From contig NC_081415.1 in the NCBI RefSeq assembly GCF_030272615.1, positions 625,579,740 to 625,643,739 of the forward strand: a DNA stretch of 64,000 nt, written 5' to 3'. Position 1 is the stretch's first letter; each line of letters opens with the position of its first letter. This stretch comes from Cryptomeria japonica (lineage: Eukaryota; Streptophyta; Pinopsida; Cupressales; Cupressaceae). This document shows positions 34,170-46,662 of this stretch, in pieces. The notes beneath the pieces are model-generated. The model saw only the letters and a program-made list of their open reading frames with translations. It searched no databases and was not told the DNA's origin. Position numbers and translations under genes: made by a program.

Positions 34170-37100
34170 ATGGCATCCTCCTCTGCACGTGAATTCATAG
34201 CAAACCCTACAGTAGTCGAAGTTATAAAAAGACCTAGGCCTATGTTTCAGCTAGTTCCTGAGGTAGCTAAGAAAGATGACAACATAGGTGCTTTTTCAAA
34301 AATTCCAAAAGGTGTTGTTTATGCAGAAGACCCTAGAATGTATATTCATTGCAACATAGACGAATTAGGTGATGAGGAAATCAAAAACATGTATAAGTCT
34401 GTTATATGTGACAACTTCGGGAATGTGAAACCTGAACATAAAATTGTTGAAACCCTAGGATTCACTGAAATCCTCTGCATTCCTAAATTTCCCAAGGAAG
34501 TGGTTAGGATAGTTCTAAGTAGGGTACATGGTTCATTCTTTTGGCTTGAATCAGTGCATAAAATTAAAAAGGTAGCTGTGAAAGTAGTAACAGGGTTACC
34601 TTCGACCGGTAGCAGACCCGACAAAACCAAGAAGGTCTCCAATGACTTGGTAACAAACTTAACTGGTGCAACATCCGACAAGAGATCATTGAGGGTTAAT
34701 GATGTGACCGATACAAATGTTAGATTTGTTAGCATGATTCTAGGTTACAAAGCAACTCATGCTAATAGGCTTAACTCTATTTCCAGTTTATGCATAAAAA
34801 GTGCTTATGACATGGTGAAGGACAATGTAAAAATTGATATCTGTGAATGGTTAAAGGATGAGTTAATTGACAACTTAGCAAAAATCAAAAAGGATAAGAA
34901 AGGAATCTTTAGATTTGGAAATTTACTTGTATGCTTAATGCTACATATAACCAAATAGGCTCCTAGTATAGGCTACAAGGATATTGGATTCGACATACCG
35001 GTAGGAAAACAATTGTCTGACTTATTCAACAACATGGGTGAAAATAGAGAAAAGAATATCAATGAGTATTTTCAAGGACTAAAGGTCAGAATGAATAAAA
35101 GAATCAGACTATCACAAGAAATTGTCAACAAATACAAGGATGATATATGCTTTGTGATAAAAAAGGATGAGATCTGGATAGAAGCAGTCATCCCAAGAAC
35201 AATCTGGGTTACAGAGATGGGGTATGAAACAGATGACCACATTGTGGAAACTTATGCCAAAGCACTTCTGGAAGCCCCCAATGAACCAAAGGAAGAAGTA
35301 TTTGGTAGTGCTGAGACCATTGAAAGTCAAATTCAATCTAAAAAGAGAGTGAAAAAGGTTGAGGCATTTGTGAGGAAAGGAACCAGACAAGCAAAATCCA
35401 TAAAGGAAGATGTACTAAAGAAAACAGGCATAACAGAAGATGAGTTGGTAGCCTAACAACCCGAAACTCATCTATCACCGGTAGATACTTCCTTAGAAGG
35501 AGAAATGCCAGCAACTTTCAAAAGAGTTGTTAGGAAAAGAGACCCCTCACCGGTATCCACTCCTTCACCTAGAAGGACAAGATAGAAGCAACAAGCTGTG
35601 AGGTCTCCGGTCAAGAAAGCCACACCTAAGAAGAAGCTGACCCCCAAAAGGAAGAAGAAGACAAACACTGACTTTGCTCCTCTTGACATACTACTGAATG
35701 AGATCACAGAGGAAGGTAAATTGAAAAACATAGGGAAAATCTATGACACCCTATCAAATGATGAGAAAGGACAAGTCAAGGAAAGTGTTATATTACACAT
35801 GGACATGTATAAAAAGTTTTTGATGCAAGTCCTAAATGAAATCCCTGATGAACTATATAAAAGACTTGAGGCCAGAAGGCAAGGAATAATTGAGTTGGAC
35901 AAGAAAATAAAAATAGAGAAATTACTTGCAGTATACCCGGTCAACTTACCTAAGGAAATTGATGATTTGATAGCTTAGGCCAACCGAACAGTTTTTTCCA
36001 CTACACACCAGCAAATATCACTAATGGTAGGTATAGTTACTAAAGTTTCAGAGGAAACAGAAAATGGTTGGGATACATTCTTGGTTGAAAAAGAAAAACA
36101 AGAAGAATATAAGAATCCCAAGCCCATTCTGGTATATCAAAAGGACAAAGGGAAAGGTAAAGTTGGTGGACCACCAAGTATCAAGATTAGAGACAACTTA
36201 CCCCCACCTCCTTTAAATACTCCACCGGTAAAAACCACAACTGCAGAAGATCAATCGACAGCTGAGAGCATGGACACAGAGGATAATAATCCTAATCCTG
36301 AAGTCCTATATACTGTGAATGTTGATACTCAGAAAATCAACATAGTGGTAGACAAGGACACAATAGATAAAACAGAAAACAAAGAGCAACCGACAACAGG
36401 AAACAAAGAGAAATCGACAGCAGATACAAAGAAAAAGATGGAATCTGGAACACAAACAGAGAAACCAACAGAGCTAAAGGCTCCAGAACAGATGCACCGG
36501 TAAGAAATGATGCAGGAAAACCAATGCTTAAAGAGATGGAGACACAAACAGACCCACCAGAGGTCAATACCAGCATGGTCAGTTCCACCGGCACTCAGTT
36601 TGTTGGGTCATCATCAAATGTAACAGAGGTATTGCTCGAATCTATCAAGAAAATAACTGATTATAGCTCACAAGCCTATAAAGCGATAGATGATTCAATT
36701 CCAGTTTTGAAATCAATAGCTCCCAATTGTAATATAGCCAACAAAGAGTCTTTAGGCTAGTTGGATACACTTTGTAAATATATTTCTAGAAATTTTGAGC
36801 AAACAAAGGTAGAAACTATAAAGGAAAGTGTAGAAAAAGAGAAACATAAATTCTTTGAGGAAGGAATAAAGAAGTGTAACAGAGAATTTGACACACTTCT
36901 ACCAGAACTGTGCAATTTATTGAAAGAGTACAAAACTTTGTACAAAGACACCTGTGAGATAAACTTTTTGACCATAGATGTAGACAAAAAGATGAGCAAG
37001 GTACAGGAAGAGATCAATAAACTTGCTTATAATTTTGTTAACTCACCTGATACATTATCAGTTTTTGAGGAAAAGATAACAAATTTTGAGGAAGAATTGC

Positions 37101-37429
37101 TCAAATTAGAATGAGATTAAGAGAAAATAATAAACAAAGCAAAATTCTTGAGATCTAAACTAAGTCCAAGATTGGACTATTTAGCATCTCTGTGAAAGGA
37201 AATCTCAGAGGCACTAACACAGGGTAGCAAAACACTGATAGAGCACTTGCAACATCTCACCGATACAGTATACAGAACTGAGATAGCAATAAAGGAGAGC
37301 AAGAAGTTTATGGATGGCATAAACTTAATTTTGGGAGATATTCTTCAGATAATAACCACCCAACTACAAGGTTGAGGTTATGAATTGGTACAACTACAAA
37401 ATCTACTAACCTTTGTCATTGATGCCTAA
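34170..37429 (+). pseudogene. LARD-1 ORF2: large unrecognised protein
   Basis: ATG 34170 opens a frame of about 1,080 codons to a stop at 37427-37429, with internal stops at 34956, 35454, near 35581 and 35976, one frameshift near 36505, and further stops after 36758. The N-terminal ~350 residues look globular (FPKEVVRIVLSRVHGSFFW; AYDMVKDNVKIDICEWLKDEL). A basic, Pro-rich segment (KKATPKKKLTPKRKKK, near 35617) could be a nuclear signal. A low-complexity Thr/Glu/Lys stretch follows, then a helical C-terminus (36760-37110). No retroviral enzyme motif is present. I do not recognise the family; large accessory frames of this kind occur in some plant retroelements. Its layout parallels the frame in Orphan-1. 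Confidence 0.7.
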
Positions 37430-37567
37430 GGGGGAGTAGTAGATGAGAAAATTCAAAACATAGGGATCACATGCTCAGGGGGAGCTCTCACATTTTTGGT
37501 AACATTTTTTGGTCTACACATTTTTGGATATATTTTTGAAATTTCTCATGAGTGTTGCCATCAATGC

Positions 37568-37580
37568 CAAAAGGGGAGAT
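37568..37580 (+). other. LARD-1 polypurine tract
   Basis: CAAAAGGGGAGAT immediately before the 3' LTR. A second similar tract (TAAGGGGGAG) overlaps the stop of ORF2 at about 37427-37436. Confidence 0.8.
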
Positions 37581-38497
37581 TGTTGGCATATGGACACTCC
37601 AATGAGACATTGTGTGTGATTGAAGGTTTTGTCATTGATGGCAACCTTACAATCCTATGGCACCGGCAAGACATTATACTGGCAAAGCATTACTCAGGCA
37701 ACCTTACAATCCTATGGCACCGGCAAGACATTATACCGGCAAAGCATTACTTAGGCAACCTTGCAATCCTATGGCACCGGCAAGACATTATACCGGCAAA
37801 GCATTACTCAAACAAGATAGTGCACCAGCATCAGAAAGATCAATCTACACGGGCACCAGCACAGAAAAGAACATGTATACCGGCACTGAGGCCGACAGGA
37901 TTTTTGATATGTAATATTTTGTTTATTATTGTAAGCCGACTTGGCAAATTGTAAAATGACTCTTGTATATAAAAGAGATCATTGTAAGAATTTGTAGGAT
38001 ATGAATAGGAAGCATAAATAAATTATAAGGCAGACCTAATGTGCGAATTGTAGGTCAAGGGTATATGTAAAGAATAGAGCAAGAACCGGTACTGAATCTG
38101 GCATTGAAGATGCTATTGTAAAACAGTATAGAATATTGGATTTGTGTAAATCCTCATTGTAAGTCAGTGTGACTTCTTATTGAGCAGTGAGCTCTAGGCA
38201 GTTGGCCTTCCTGCATGTGCAGGCCCCTATTGTAAGTAATATTCTCTTATTGGCCAGTAAGTGAATATTGTGGGTCACAAATCCCACCGAGGTTTTTCCC
38301 ACACCGGGTTTCCTCATTAAACATCTTGTGTTATGGTGTTCTTTTCATGTGGATGTTTTTGATTCTATTATTTGCATTAATTCTTGCATATCGGTATACT
38401 GTTACTTTATGTTCTGCATATTCAGTTTTAAGAAAATTTCATTACCGGTCAGATACTAATTCACCCCCCCCTCTCAGTATCTATGGGAACCCTAACA
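37581..38497 (+). repeat. LARD-1 3' LTR
   Basis: 917 bp, same length as the 5' LTR, with the 57-bp repeats (37645-37811), a TATA box (37966-37975) and a partly decayed terminal hairpin (38450-38483). Confidence 0.94.
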
Positions 38498-38502
38498 CTC
38501 CT

Positions 38503-39088
38503 AAGCAAGGTCATGATATCCATTCCTTCCCCTTCAATGATATAATTCAAAATCAAGAGAAAAGAAAAACTCCAATGATCCTCTTCGAAGTCAAGATCAA
38601 GGTATCCCTTCATCTCCTTGTCCTAATTCCCCTCATAATCCTAATTCACCTCAAGATCCCATCACCCATATCAAGGCTAGTCATGAACCACTTACATATC
38701 AAACGGGTTCCTCCACTTTCAGTAGAGCCGATCTACTTCATGATCCTATTATTTCTTCCATACCATATCCTCCTCAAAATGGACTCACATATTGTTTTAA
38801 AAGCAACAATTATCCCATTGCTAAAAATATTTCTCAATGCATGCATTATCAAGGCAAAGGGTTAGGCCTACATGAACAAGGTATATCAGAACCCCTTCAT
38901 ATCAAAGAAAATATCAATTATCATGGCCTTGGTTACACAACTCACTCTCAAAATGTTAGTGTCCCTGATAAATCCCACATTCATCCATCTAAATCCAATC
39001 ATACACAGTCCCTATCCTCCAAATCCATTTTGGGTCATTTTATCCCAAAATCAAAGCCTTCATCCTTCCATCTATCTTAGGACCTTGC
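38503..39088 (+). pseudogene. Gypsy-G0 internal coding remnant with a G-patch-like motif
   Basis: One frame open to the stop near 39078. A Pro/Ser/Gln-rich stretch leads to a block at 38841-38936 reading M-x-YQGKGLG-x4-GI-x2-PL, then HGLGY. This spacing fits the G-patch, a glycine-rich nucleic-acid-binding motif known next to the protease in some retroelements. It is cut at 39088 by Copia-A. The polymerase of G0 would lie beyond the window. The link to G0 is inferred from position and composition. Confidence 0.5.
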
Positions 39089-40297
39089 TGTTAACAAGTT
39101 CTAATTCTAATTGTTAAAATAAATCGAAGGAAAACTAAGAGGGGGGGGGGGGGCTGAATCAGTTTTCCACAAGTTAAACAATTATTGAAAATTATAAACC
39201 TTCTACCGGAGCACAATGAAAACAACATAGTGAAAGATAAAGCATGAAAGTACAAAACACATGACACCAATATTTTTTACATGGAATACTTGGTTAAGGG
39301 AAAAAACATGGTGGGAAACCCTACCCACAGTCAAATAATACTTCTACAACAATATGTGAAATATTACAATGGGGATTGCACTTGCAATCAGGCCAACTAC
39401 CTAGAGCGCACAACTCAACACAAAAGGGAAGTCTCACTGACTTACACAAACATCGGACTACAATCCAGAGGAAATGAACTGTGGAAATAGTATCTCCTAA
39501 TGCTTGATACAATTCTGGCTAAGCACAGATGTCTGCCCTACAATACCAAACTCTCCTCAAACCTTCGCTAAATGATATAACCTTCTTCACACATAAAACA
39601 CTCTCTAATAATGCAAACCTAACCATACCATACAAATTACATGAATATATCACCTATATATATAGATCATCAATCTTAATAACAAGGTCGGCTAGACTCT
39701 AAACCCATAACCCATAATTACATAAATTACATCAGACGATACCACTGGACCAATATTATGATTTACATTATATAACATGGACCTAATTCAAATTCCCAAA
39801 TAATTATATCAACAAGATATTCCACCAAGACCAAATGCAACACGTTATGCCAACCGATAGAAACCCTTAGTGTTAATAACACAGAATAACCAACCAGATC
39901 CAAATAGGATCACCAAACAATCACGCCAGCCAATGCAAAGCCACCAAACAATTAGGACACAATCAAGAAAACCTTTAGCATGTTATGAACCGTTTCTAGA
40001 AGGTGGACCAAAACTAATTAACCATGTCATCAAATATCACCAACCGATACTGTCAACCAACAAACTAGAACATAAACGATAGCTTCTAGAGTACCAAATC
40101 ATGAACCAGCTAAGTATGAGAAGCATATAATCATCCTGAATAACCATCCCAAACCGAATCCAACAATCTAATCATACCGGATCAGAATCTCTGATAACCT
40201 CAACTAAAACCATGTCAATTTGGAACAGGTCAGTAACCAACTGGAACAATGTTCACATCAATGATAACACATAATCAATTCCTGTATAATGCCAACA
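39089..40297 (-). repeat. Copia-A 3' LTR
   Basis: 1209 bp. On the minus strand it runs TGTTGGCATTATAC...CTTGTTAACA. Its left 130 bp match the start of the 5' LTR at 63843. It contains a hairpin around a G-tract (arms GGAAAACTAA at 39129-39138 and TCAGTTTTCC at 39159-39168). Confidence 0.88.
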
Positions 40298-40572
40298 ATA
40301 TCTGCCTTTGGCATTGATGGAAACACTGAATGTGAAAAACATCCAAGTGCCAAGAAATGCCAACAATCTCCCAAAACTGATCTGAAATATCTTTCCCCCT
40401 AAGATTTTCTATTTTTCACGTGAACACCTCTCCCCCTTTGACATCAATGATAAAGGGCTGATACCGCAAAACCAAACAACTGACTACTCCCCCTGAGCAA
40501 TAGCATCATCCTGTCAACCCGGATCAGAAGAGATTTCTGATAAGCTCACTAGATTGATGCATTTCTGCATCA

Positions 40573-41493
40573 CTAAGCCTCTCCTGGAGGGGTGGTGACC
40601 CCTAATTGATCTTTGAGATATTCAACAATATCTTTAGGCAACAGTTTAGTTAGAATATCTACAATTTGTTTGACTTCCTTTGCTTCAACCTTTTCCTTCA
40701 AGAAATTATACCTTATAGAAATGTGTTTTGATTTGAAATGAAATACCAGATTCTTTGACATATCAGTAGCAGTTGTATTATCATGGTGAATAACAATAGG
40801 CTCATAATAACTTACCCCTATATCCTTCAACATTTGCTTCATCCATAAGATCTAAGTGCAATTAGTTTTAGTAGCTACATATTCAACTTCAACAGTAGAC
40901 AATGAAGTGCATGATTGTTTTTTGCTAAGCCATGAGACCAATTTCTTCCCAAGAAAGAATGCACCACCTGTAGTGCTTTTTCGGTCATCAACATCTCCTA
41001 CCCAATAAGAGTCTGTATAGGCACATAATCTGAAATCATCATCCTTTGGATACCATAACCCATAATCTATTGTTCCTTCCAAATACCCAAATATCCTTTT
41101 AACAACAATATCACGACTTTATCTTGGATCTGATTGAAATCTAGAAGCAATGCAAACAACATTCATTATATCCAGTCTGGTCTGAGTTAAGTACGATAAT
41201 CCACCGGTCATTGATTTGTATCTACTTGGGTTCACTCTAGGAGATTCATTTTCTTTTGACAGTTTGCAACTGGTTATCATAGGGGTTCCAACAGGTTTTG
41301 AGTTTTCAAGTCCAAATTTCTTAAGCAATTCCTTCACATATTTAGTTTGACAAAGGAAAAAACCTTTGTTAGTCTGAGTAATCTGCAAACATTAAAAAAA
41401 TTTCATCTCACCAATCATAGATATTTCAATTTCATTCTTCATGTCATCAGCAAATCCCATGCATAAATGATCTTCTCCTCCAAAAATGATATC
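40573..41493 (-). pseudogene. Copia-A reverse transcriptase C-terminus and RNase H
   Basis: Read on the minus strand from 41493: VDDIIFGGEDHL, the QTKYVKELLKKFGLENSKPVGTPM connection region (41119-41388), RNase H with AYTDSYWVGDVDDRKST near 41000-41030, and the terminal VDILTKLLPKD segment to 40573. Stops separate the pieces. The element-sense N-terminal part of the enzyme is at 60508 and beyond, across Copia-B. Confidence 0.88.
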
Positions 41494-41976
41494 TGTTAGG
41501 AATCGTGAAGGACAACTGAGAGGGGGGGGGGGGTGAATCAGTTGTCAATAAATTACAACCCAAAACTAATTATTCCAGCTTGGAACTTAGTGCAGGTAAA
41601 ACAGATTAACAATTATGTTAATATGGGTATAACTCAATGCATGAAATAGAAAAAGAAACAACATCCACAACACATGACATAAAGATTTTGATGTGGAAAC
41701 CTGATAAGGAGAAAAACCATGGTGGAAAACCTTACCCACAATCAGATGATACTACTACAGATAGTAAGTGTATACAAATGGGGTCTGCACATGCAGAAAG
41801 GCCAACCACCTAGAGCTCACTACTCAATCACAGAATAGGAGTCACACTGACTACAGTTGGATGGTTAAATCCAATAACAATGTATTGCTTCAATATATCA
41901 TCTGCAATACAGGATTCAGTACTAGTTTAAGCTCTAACCATGAGTCCCAAACACCTTCATAACCTTTCCTTCAACC
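41494..41976 (-). repeat. Copia-B 3' LTR, left piece
   Basis: Matches 59409-59887 from TGTTAGG to TTCAACC. Broken by Orphan-1; the remaining piece is 54345-54876. It contains the hairpin GACAACTGA/TCAGTTGTC (41511-41546). Confidence 0.93.
41511..41546 (-). other. LTR-end hairpin with G-tract loop (Copia-B left LTR)
   Basis: Arms GACAACTGA (41511-41519) and TCAGTTGTC (41538-41546), 9 bp perfect, around a run of twelve G. Reversed equivalent of the hairpin at 32587. Confidence 0.7.
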
Positions 41977-42893
41977 TGTTGGGTGAATATTTTGTCACCA
42001 GCGTACTAATGACAAAACAAAAAATTCACACAACACTATGCTAAGAAATTAATCTCTCCTCTCATCAAGGGGAGGTTCCCTATGAAATTTCTCCTCTAAT
42101 TAACAATAAATTAAATTGGTGGGTTGGCGTTGGGCATATAACTCTCTTTTTTCAGAGTTTATGTATTCTCCCTTCACCTAGTTACAGTTTCTCTACCTCT
42201 TCAGATATTCAAAGAAAAGAACTATTAATCTAATAAACTACACTACAAGTTACTTTTAAGCAGCACAAAGTCTCCTATATGGTAACACTGATTCACACTG
42301 ATCGTTACAAATTAAACGAGTAGAAACTTAGCTTAAACTCAAAGTCTTTAAGTGTAAATTTCTAATCAATTAAACTACTAATAACCACAACAATACAAAA
42401 CTTACTACAAGTTACTTCCTTTATCAACAGATTTCTCAAGTATGCTAAGAGCACAAAGTCTATTGGCAAGATTTGAGAGCTCTTTAACCATGTAGCAATA
42501 TCTTAAGATCAAATACGTAAAGATAATATGTATTCAATGGACATAGGAACATTAAATAATATAAACAAATTTATTGATACAACACAAAGTTTGCAATCAA
42601 CAAAACCATTTTCTTTATTTGTTTGATTGAATTCTCATCACAAAAGCTCAAAGTCTAAATTGGGATAAAAATCCAACAGAGTTTTGCTAAGCATGAAAAA
42701 GATAAAAATATTTACAAAAAGGTCCTCCTTATATAGGAAAAGAAGTTGAGAAAAAGGTGGGCACAGTTGACTTATTCAACCGCACAGTCCCATTTTACTA
42801 CAACTACTACATAAAGAAAATGTGCAACTGCATAAAAATTTACAACATCTATTGGTGCAGCTGCATGAAGACAAAGTGCCAAAAGGGGGAACT
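41977..42893 (-). other. Orphan-1 3' non-coding region with TATA box
   Basis: 917 bp between the element end and the stop of its reading frame. CCTATATAAGG on the minus strand (42727-42737) resembles an LTR promoter, so this could be a 3' LTR whose partner has been lost. No coding sequence. Confidence 0.5.
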
Positions 42894-45800
42894 TCATTCT
42901 TGATTCTCTTCTTCGTTGGATTTTTGAAAACCTTCAAACTTAGCGAGGATAGCTTTGACCTCTGATTCATTTGACATCAAGGTAGAACTTGTGATGATTT
43001 GAACGCGGGACATTACATCTTGGATCTTCACGTGCTTCTTCTTAACATCCTTTAGCATGGATGCAAGTACTTCAAAGCTAACTTGAATTTCTAACAATTT
43101 ATCAAATGTATCAAGCGAGAAGTCTTGTCCCATGCATTAGTCCATCAAGGAAAGCAATTCTTGGGTGACGACTTCATCAGTGATGAGATTTTGATCACCA
43201 TCATACAAATAGCAAGGGAGGTCACCTACTTTAGCAAAAATAAGGTCAACCTCATCATCACCTTCTTTCTTTTTGCGATCCAGCTCTGCAATCATTAATT
43301 TTATTGTCTCTTGTTTATGAGACAATAATGACAAGATCTGAATATACTTCTCCCTTGTGGGAATTACCTTGTTCTCAACCAGTACATCTATCCTGAAATC
43401 CTCCATTTTGCTCCAAAGGGTAGTGCTTTTCACAACTTCCTTAATTTCCTGAGATAAAGAGGTTTTGAGTCTTTGCATCCGACTTTGGATCACTTCATAA
43501 TTAGACAATAGCTCCACTGTTGACCTTAGAAGATGAGAGCCTTTTGACCTTAGCCGCAAGATCCATTCGTCCATTACTCGGCCCTTAGCTCCTACCTGCT
43601 CAATCTTCTTGATAGCTTCAGTATCTATTGATGATCCTATAGGTTCAACCTCTTGAGAAGATTGTGTTACCTTTAAGAGGACGTTGGTCAACTACTCACA
43701 CTTCTGCTTCAGGATATTTTTCTCATCCCTCTCCTGATCTAGTCTTCTTAACAAAGAATTAAGGGCTATCTGAGAATCTAATTTCACACTTTCATGTGTC
43801 TCCACTCCGAGCTCCACAACCTGCATGGTATAATATTTTGATCATATGCTACCTTTGTCCTTATCTGATGATGACACCATAACTTCAGCGTATTTTCTTT
43901 TGGAAGCCGGGTCTACTACCACCCGAGATACTGTCTTTGGCTTCTTTGTTCCCTTAGGCTTTGGAGGAACCAAAAGTTCAAAGTCAAATTCATCAGGAGA
44001 TATTACTTGATTCTTCCTCTTAGGGGCCACTACTTCCATCCAAGGGAGTAGTTCTAGATTGGATGATGGAGTAGTAGCTTCTTGCTGACTTGGGGTTGAA
44101 GATTTTGGAGTAGGTTGACTAGAACTTGGAGTAGTTGCAAGTGTAACTAATGGTGCTGATATTGAAGCATCTAATGGAACATTTGTTGCTGATACCTCTT
44201 CAATTATTGGTGGAAGAGTTGAGGGTGCCATCAGTGTAACTTCTACGCTTACCAATGAGGGGATTGTTGTGACGGTGGTAGTAATGGCTGGTAAATCTAC
44301 CAAAACCTATTCTGCAAGTGCATCTTGCAAAGTTTCATTAAAATCCATCATGGTAGACTCAAAAGTAGATGAAGGGATATCATCTAAAGTAGAGAAGTTG
44401 GTTATTGTAAAAAATTGACCAGCAGTCTCTGATTACGGCATGTCCATACTTAGATCTCCATCTTCATGAATATCTTCATCTTCTTGATCAGAATCAGAGT
44501 CAGAATCAATAGAGTGAATGACTACTTGTGAAGTGGTTGTCATATCTACCTCAACTTAATGTGGTACTTCTTCTACCTGTACTTCCTCTTGTTGAGTAAT
44601 TTCACCTTCTTCGACCTCCTTACCCTTTCCAGCTTCACTGACAGGTGGTTGTTCTGGCTCATTTGCCGGTACCTCCTATGATGCTGATGATGATTCGCCT
44701 TGCTTTGACCCTTTAACTATAAATTTGATTTTAGGCTCTTTACCTTTTGATTGTACCACAGGAGATGAGGATAGTGCTTGTGAGTCTGCCCTGTTCTTGG
44801 TTCTTGTTTCAACTGTCGTTGTCTTGTCCAATGGACCATCACTATTGTCATCATCTCCTGAACTAGTGGGAAACTATTTCATCTTGAGATTCTTCTTTAG
44901 AAACCAAGCATTGGTGTTTGATATGATGGGAGAGATCCTTTGAGTAATGGACTTTCTTTCCTTCTTTGACCATTGCACAAGTGGGAGTGGGGAATCAGCA
45001 ATCTTCTTCTCATAGTAAATAGGATCCACTATGTCACCTGTGTCTTCCTTAGTCATTGGGATCAAGTAGCTAGGTCCAGATTTTCAATTTGTTCTAGAGT
45101 AAGGCGGCTGAAGTCCATCCTCCTAATATCCTCCTGATTCTGATAGTCCGCCCAAACATCTTCAAACCTATAGACATGAGTGTATGTCCTTTTGAGCTTG
45201 CTTTTTATACCCCAAAAATCAAAATCGGTTCGAGCCTTGAATCTTCTCATGGTATTCCATTGTATCTCCTCCTCCATATTTTTGGCTTTGGGATTAGTTA
45301 GCATGGAATACCTGCCGATTGATTCTGGGAATTTCAGCCCAGTTTTGTGTGCTTGTGATTATTTCTCATGCACACTAATCAGTTTCCTGCACAGCTCCAT
45401 AAAGACAATTTTATCTAAAGGAAACCTTGGAAGAATGAAGGGCTCACCTAAGAAGAATCCAATCTAGATATAGGTAAATGTGGGGAATTGAAGGAAGACA
45501 TACCCAAAGTGGGAAACCTTGATGTAAGCGGCCTTTGATATTCTTCTCTTATATAGGCCCTTATAAAAAATGTACTTCCAAATAGCAAAGAAAGCATCAT
45601 TAACCCTCCTGTAATGATTACCTTGATTTTTGATAGTTAGTTGATCATAGTACTCCCAAATGGGCACCATTCTTCTGTCACCCTTGGTTGACAAGCCTAG
45701 ATATTGCCTCATAGAAGCAGTTGCGTAAACCAGGTATGAGGTCATATAAAACTTTAGTGTTACCTTGACCTCTTTCAGTTGGGCGCAAAGCACGTCACTG

Positions 45801-46513
45801 ATTTGTTCTCCCCAATCAATCCTTACAACTCCCTTTCTGATTATATTCATGTAGTAAATCATCCAGCTTTGGAAATAATGAGAGTCTTTTAATCCTTTCA
45901 CTCTAGATAACATGGTGACCATTTCATTATATTCCTCATTAAAATCACTCCTGTGGAAAGACTTAGGCCATCGTGAGGTGAGGGAAGATCTAGTGGTTGA
46001 GAGATAAACAATATTGATCACCTTTTTGCATTTATCCTTGTGTTTCTCATAGTACTCTTGAGCACTCTCTTGAGAAATATCAGCCACTTCTTCAGCTGAT
46101 GAGCCTTTGAAAATACTATTGTAGAATACACTGTCTAGAGTCATTATGACCTTCTGATCATCATCTTTTACCTACCTTGTGCTTGGATCAAAGTGAATAA
46201 CCACTGCTAGTACAAATTCAGGATCATGAGCCGCAACTAGGAAAGATGCATACTTATGCAGCTCAGATTTGATTAAACTGGTCAGGCATGCAGGAGCCTT
46301 TTGAACCCGGTCAAGAAACTCTTGCATGTCACCATGCCCAATTTTGGTGCCCCTGATCTCCTTAATGTTAGAATCTACTGAACTCTTAGGGTACATATTC
46401 AAGTACCTATTGTACTTGTATTTCATCTTTTTTGATGATGCCTTACTCAGAGAAGGTTGTCCTGAGGAAGACTCGGGCTTGTTGTGGAGAGATTTGACAT
46501 TCAATGACTGCAT
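42894..46513 (-). pseudogene. Orphan-1 long reading frame, unrecognised protein
   Basis: From ATG 46513, one frame runs to about 45065. After a single frameshift near 45062 a second frame runs to the stop at 42894, about 1,206 codons in all. Some eleven internal stops are all TAG, TAA or TGA that single C-to-T changes from CAG, CAA or CGA could give. Order: a globular N-terminus (FDPSTR near 46180; WMIYYMNIIRKGVVRIDWGEQISDVL-type block near 45820), Asp/Glu-rich stretch (DSDSDSDQEDEDIHED near 44475), Pro/Ser/Thr-rich stretch (44080-44300), basic patches (PKRK near 44010, KPKGTKKPK near 43935), then a helical C-terminal half (42900-43690). No protease, integrase, reverse transcriptase or zinc knuckle is seen. 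Function unknown; the layout resembles LARD-1 ORF2. Confidence 0.75.
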
Positions 46514-46662
46514 TCAACATTGATGATTAGCCATTCAACATTATAAAAAAAAATCATTTTTTTCTCAAACGGATCAAAAAATGGGACTCAAAACAGGTCG
46601 AGTAAAAACTGCCAAAACAACAAGTCGGAGAAAAAAGTCCGATATGCTTCTAAAAACAAAAT

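Larger units (their letters stand above)
31718..38497 (+). mobile_element. LARD-1: non-autonomous LTR retrotransposon with two reading frames and no pol
   Basis: A 6780-bp element with two 917-bp LTRs (31718-32634, 37581-38497), the duplication CTCCT at 31713-31717 and 38498-38502, a primer-binding site and a polypurine tract. The 4.9-kb interior codes for a coiled-coil/zinc-knuckle protein (32706-33863) and a large unrecognised protein (34170-37429). Protease, integrase, reverse transcriptase and RNase H are all absent, so it must be mobilised by another element, probably a Copia relative given its LTR ends. About 25-30 differences between the LTRs by eye indicate moderate age. Confidence 0.93.
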
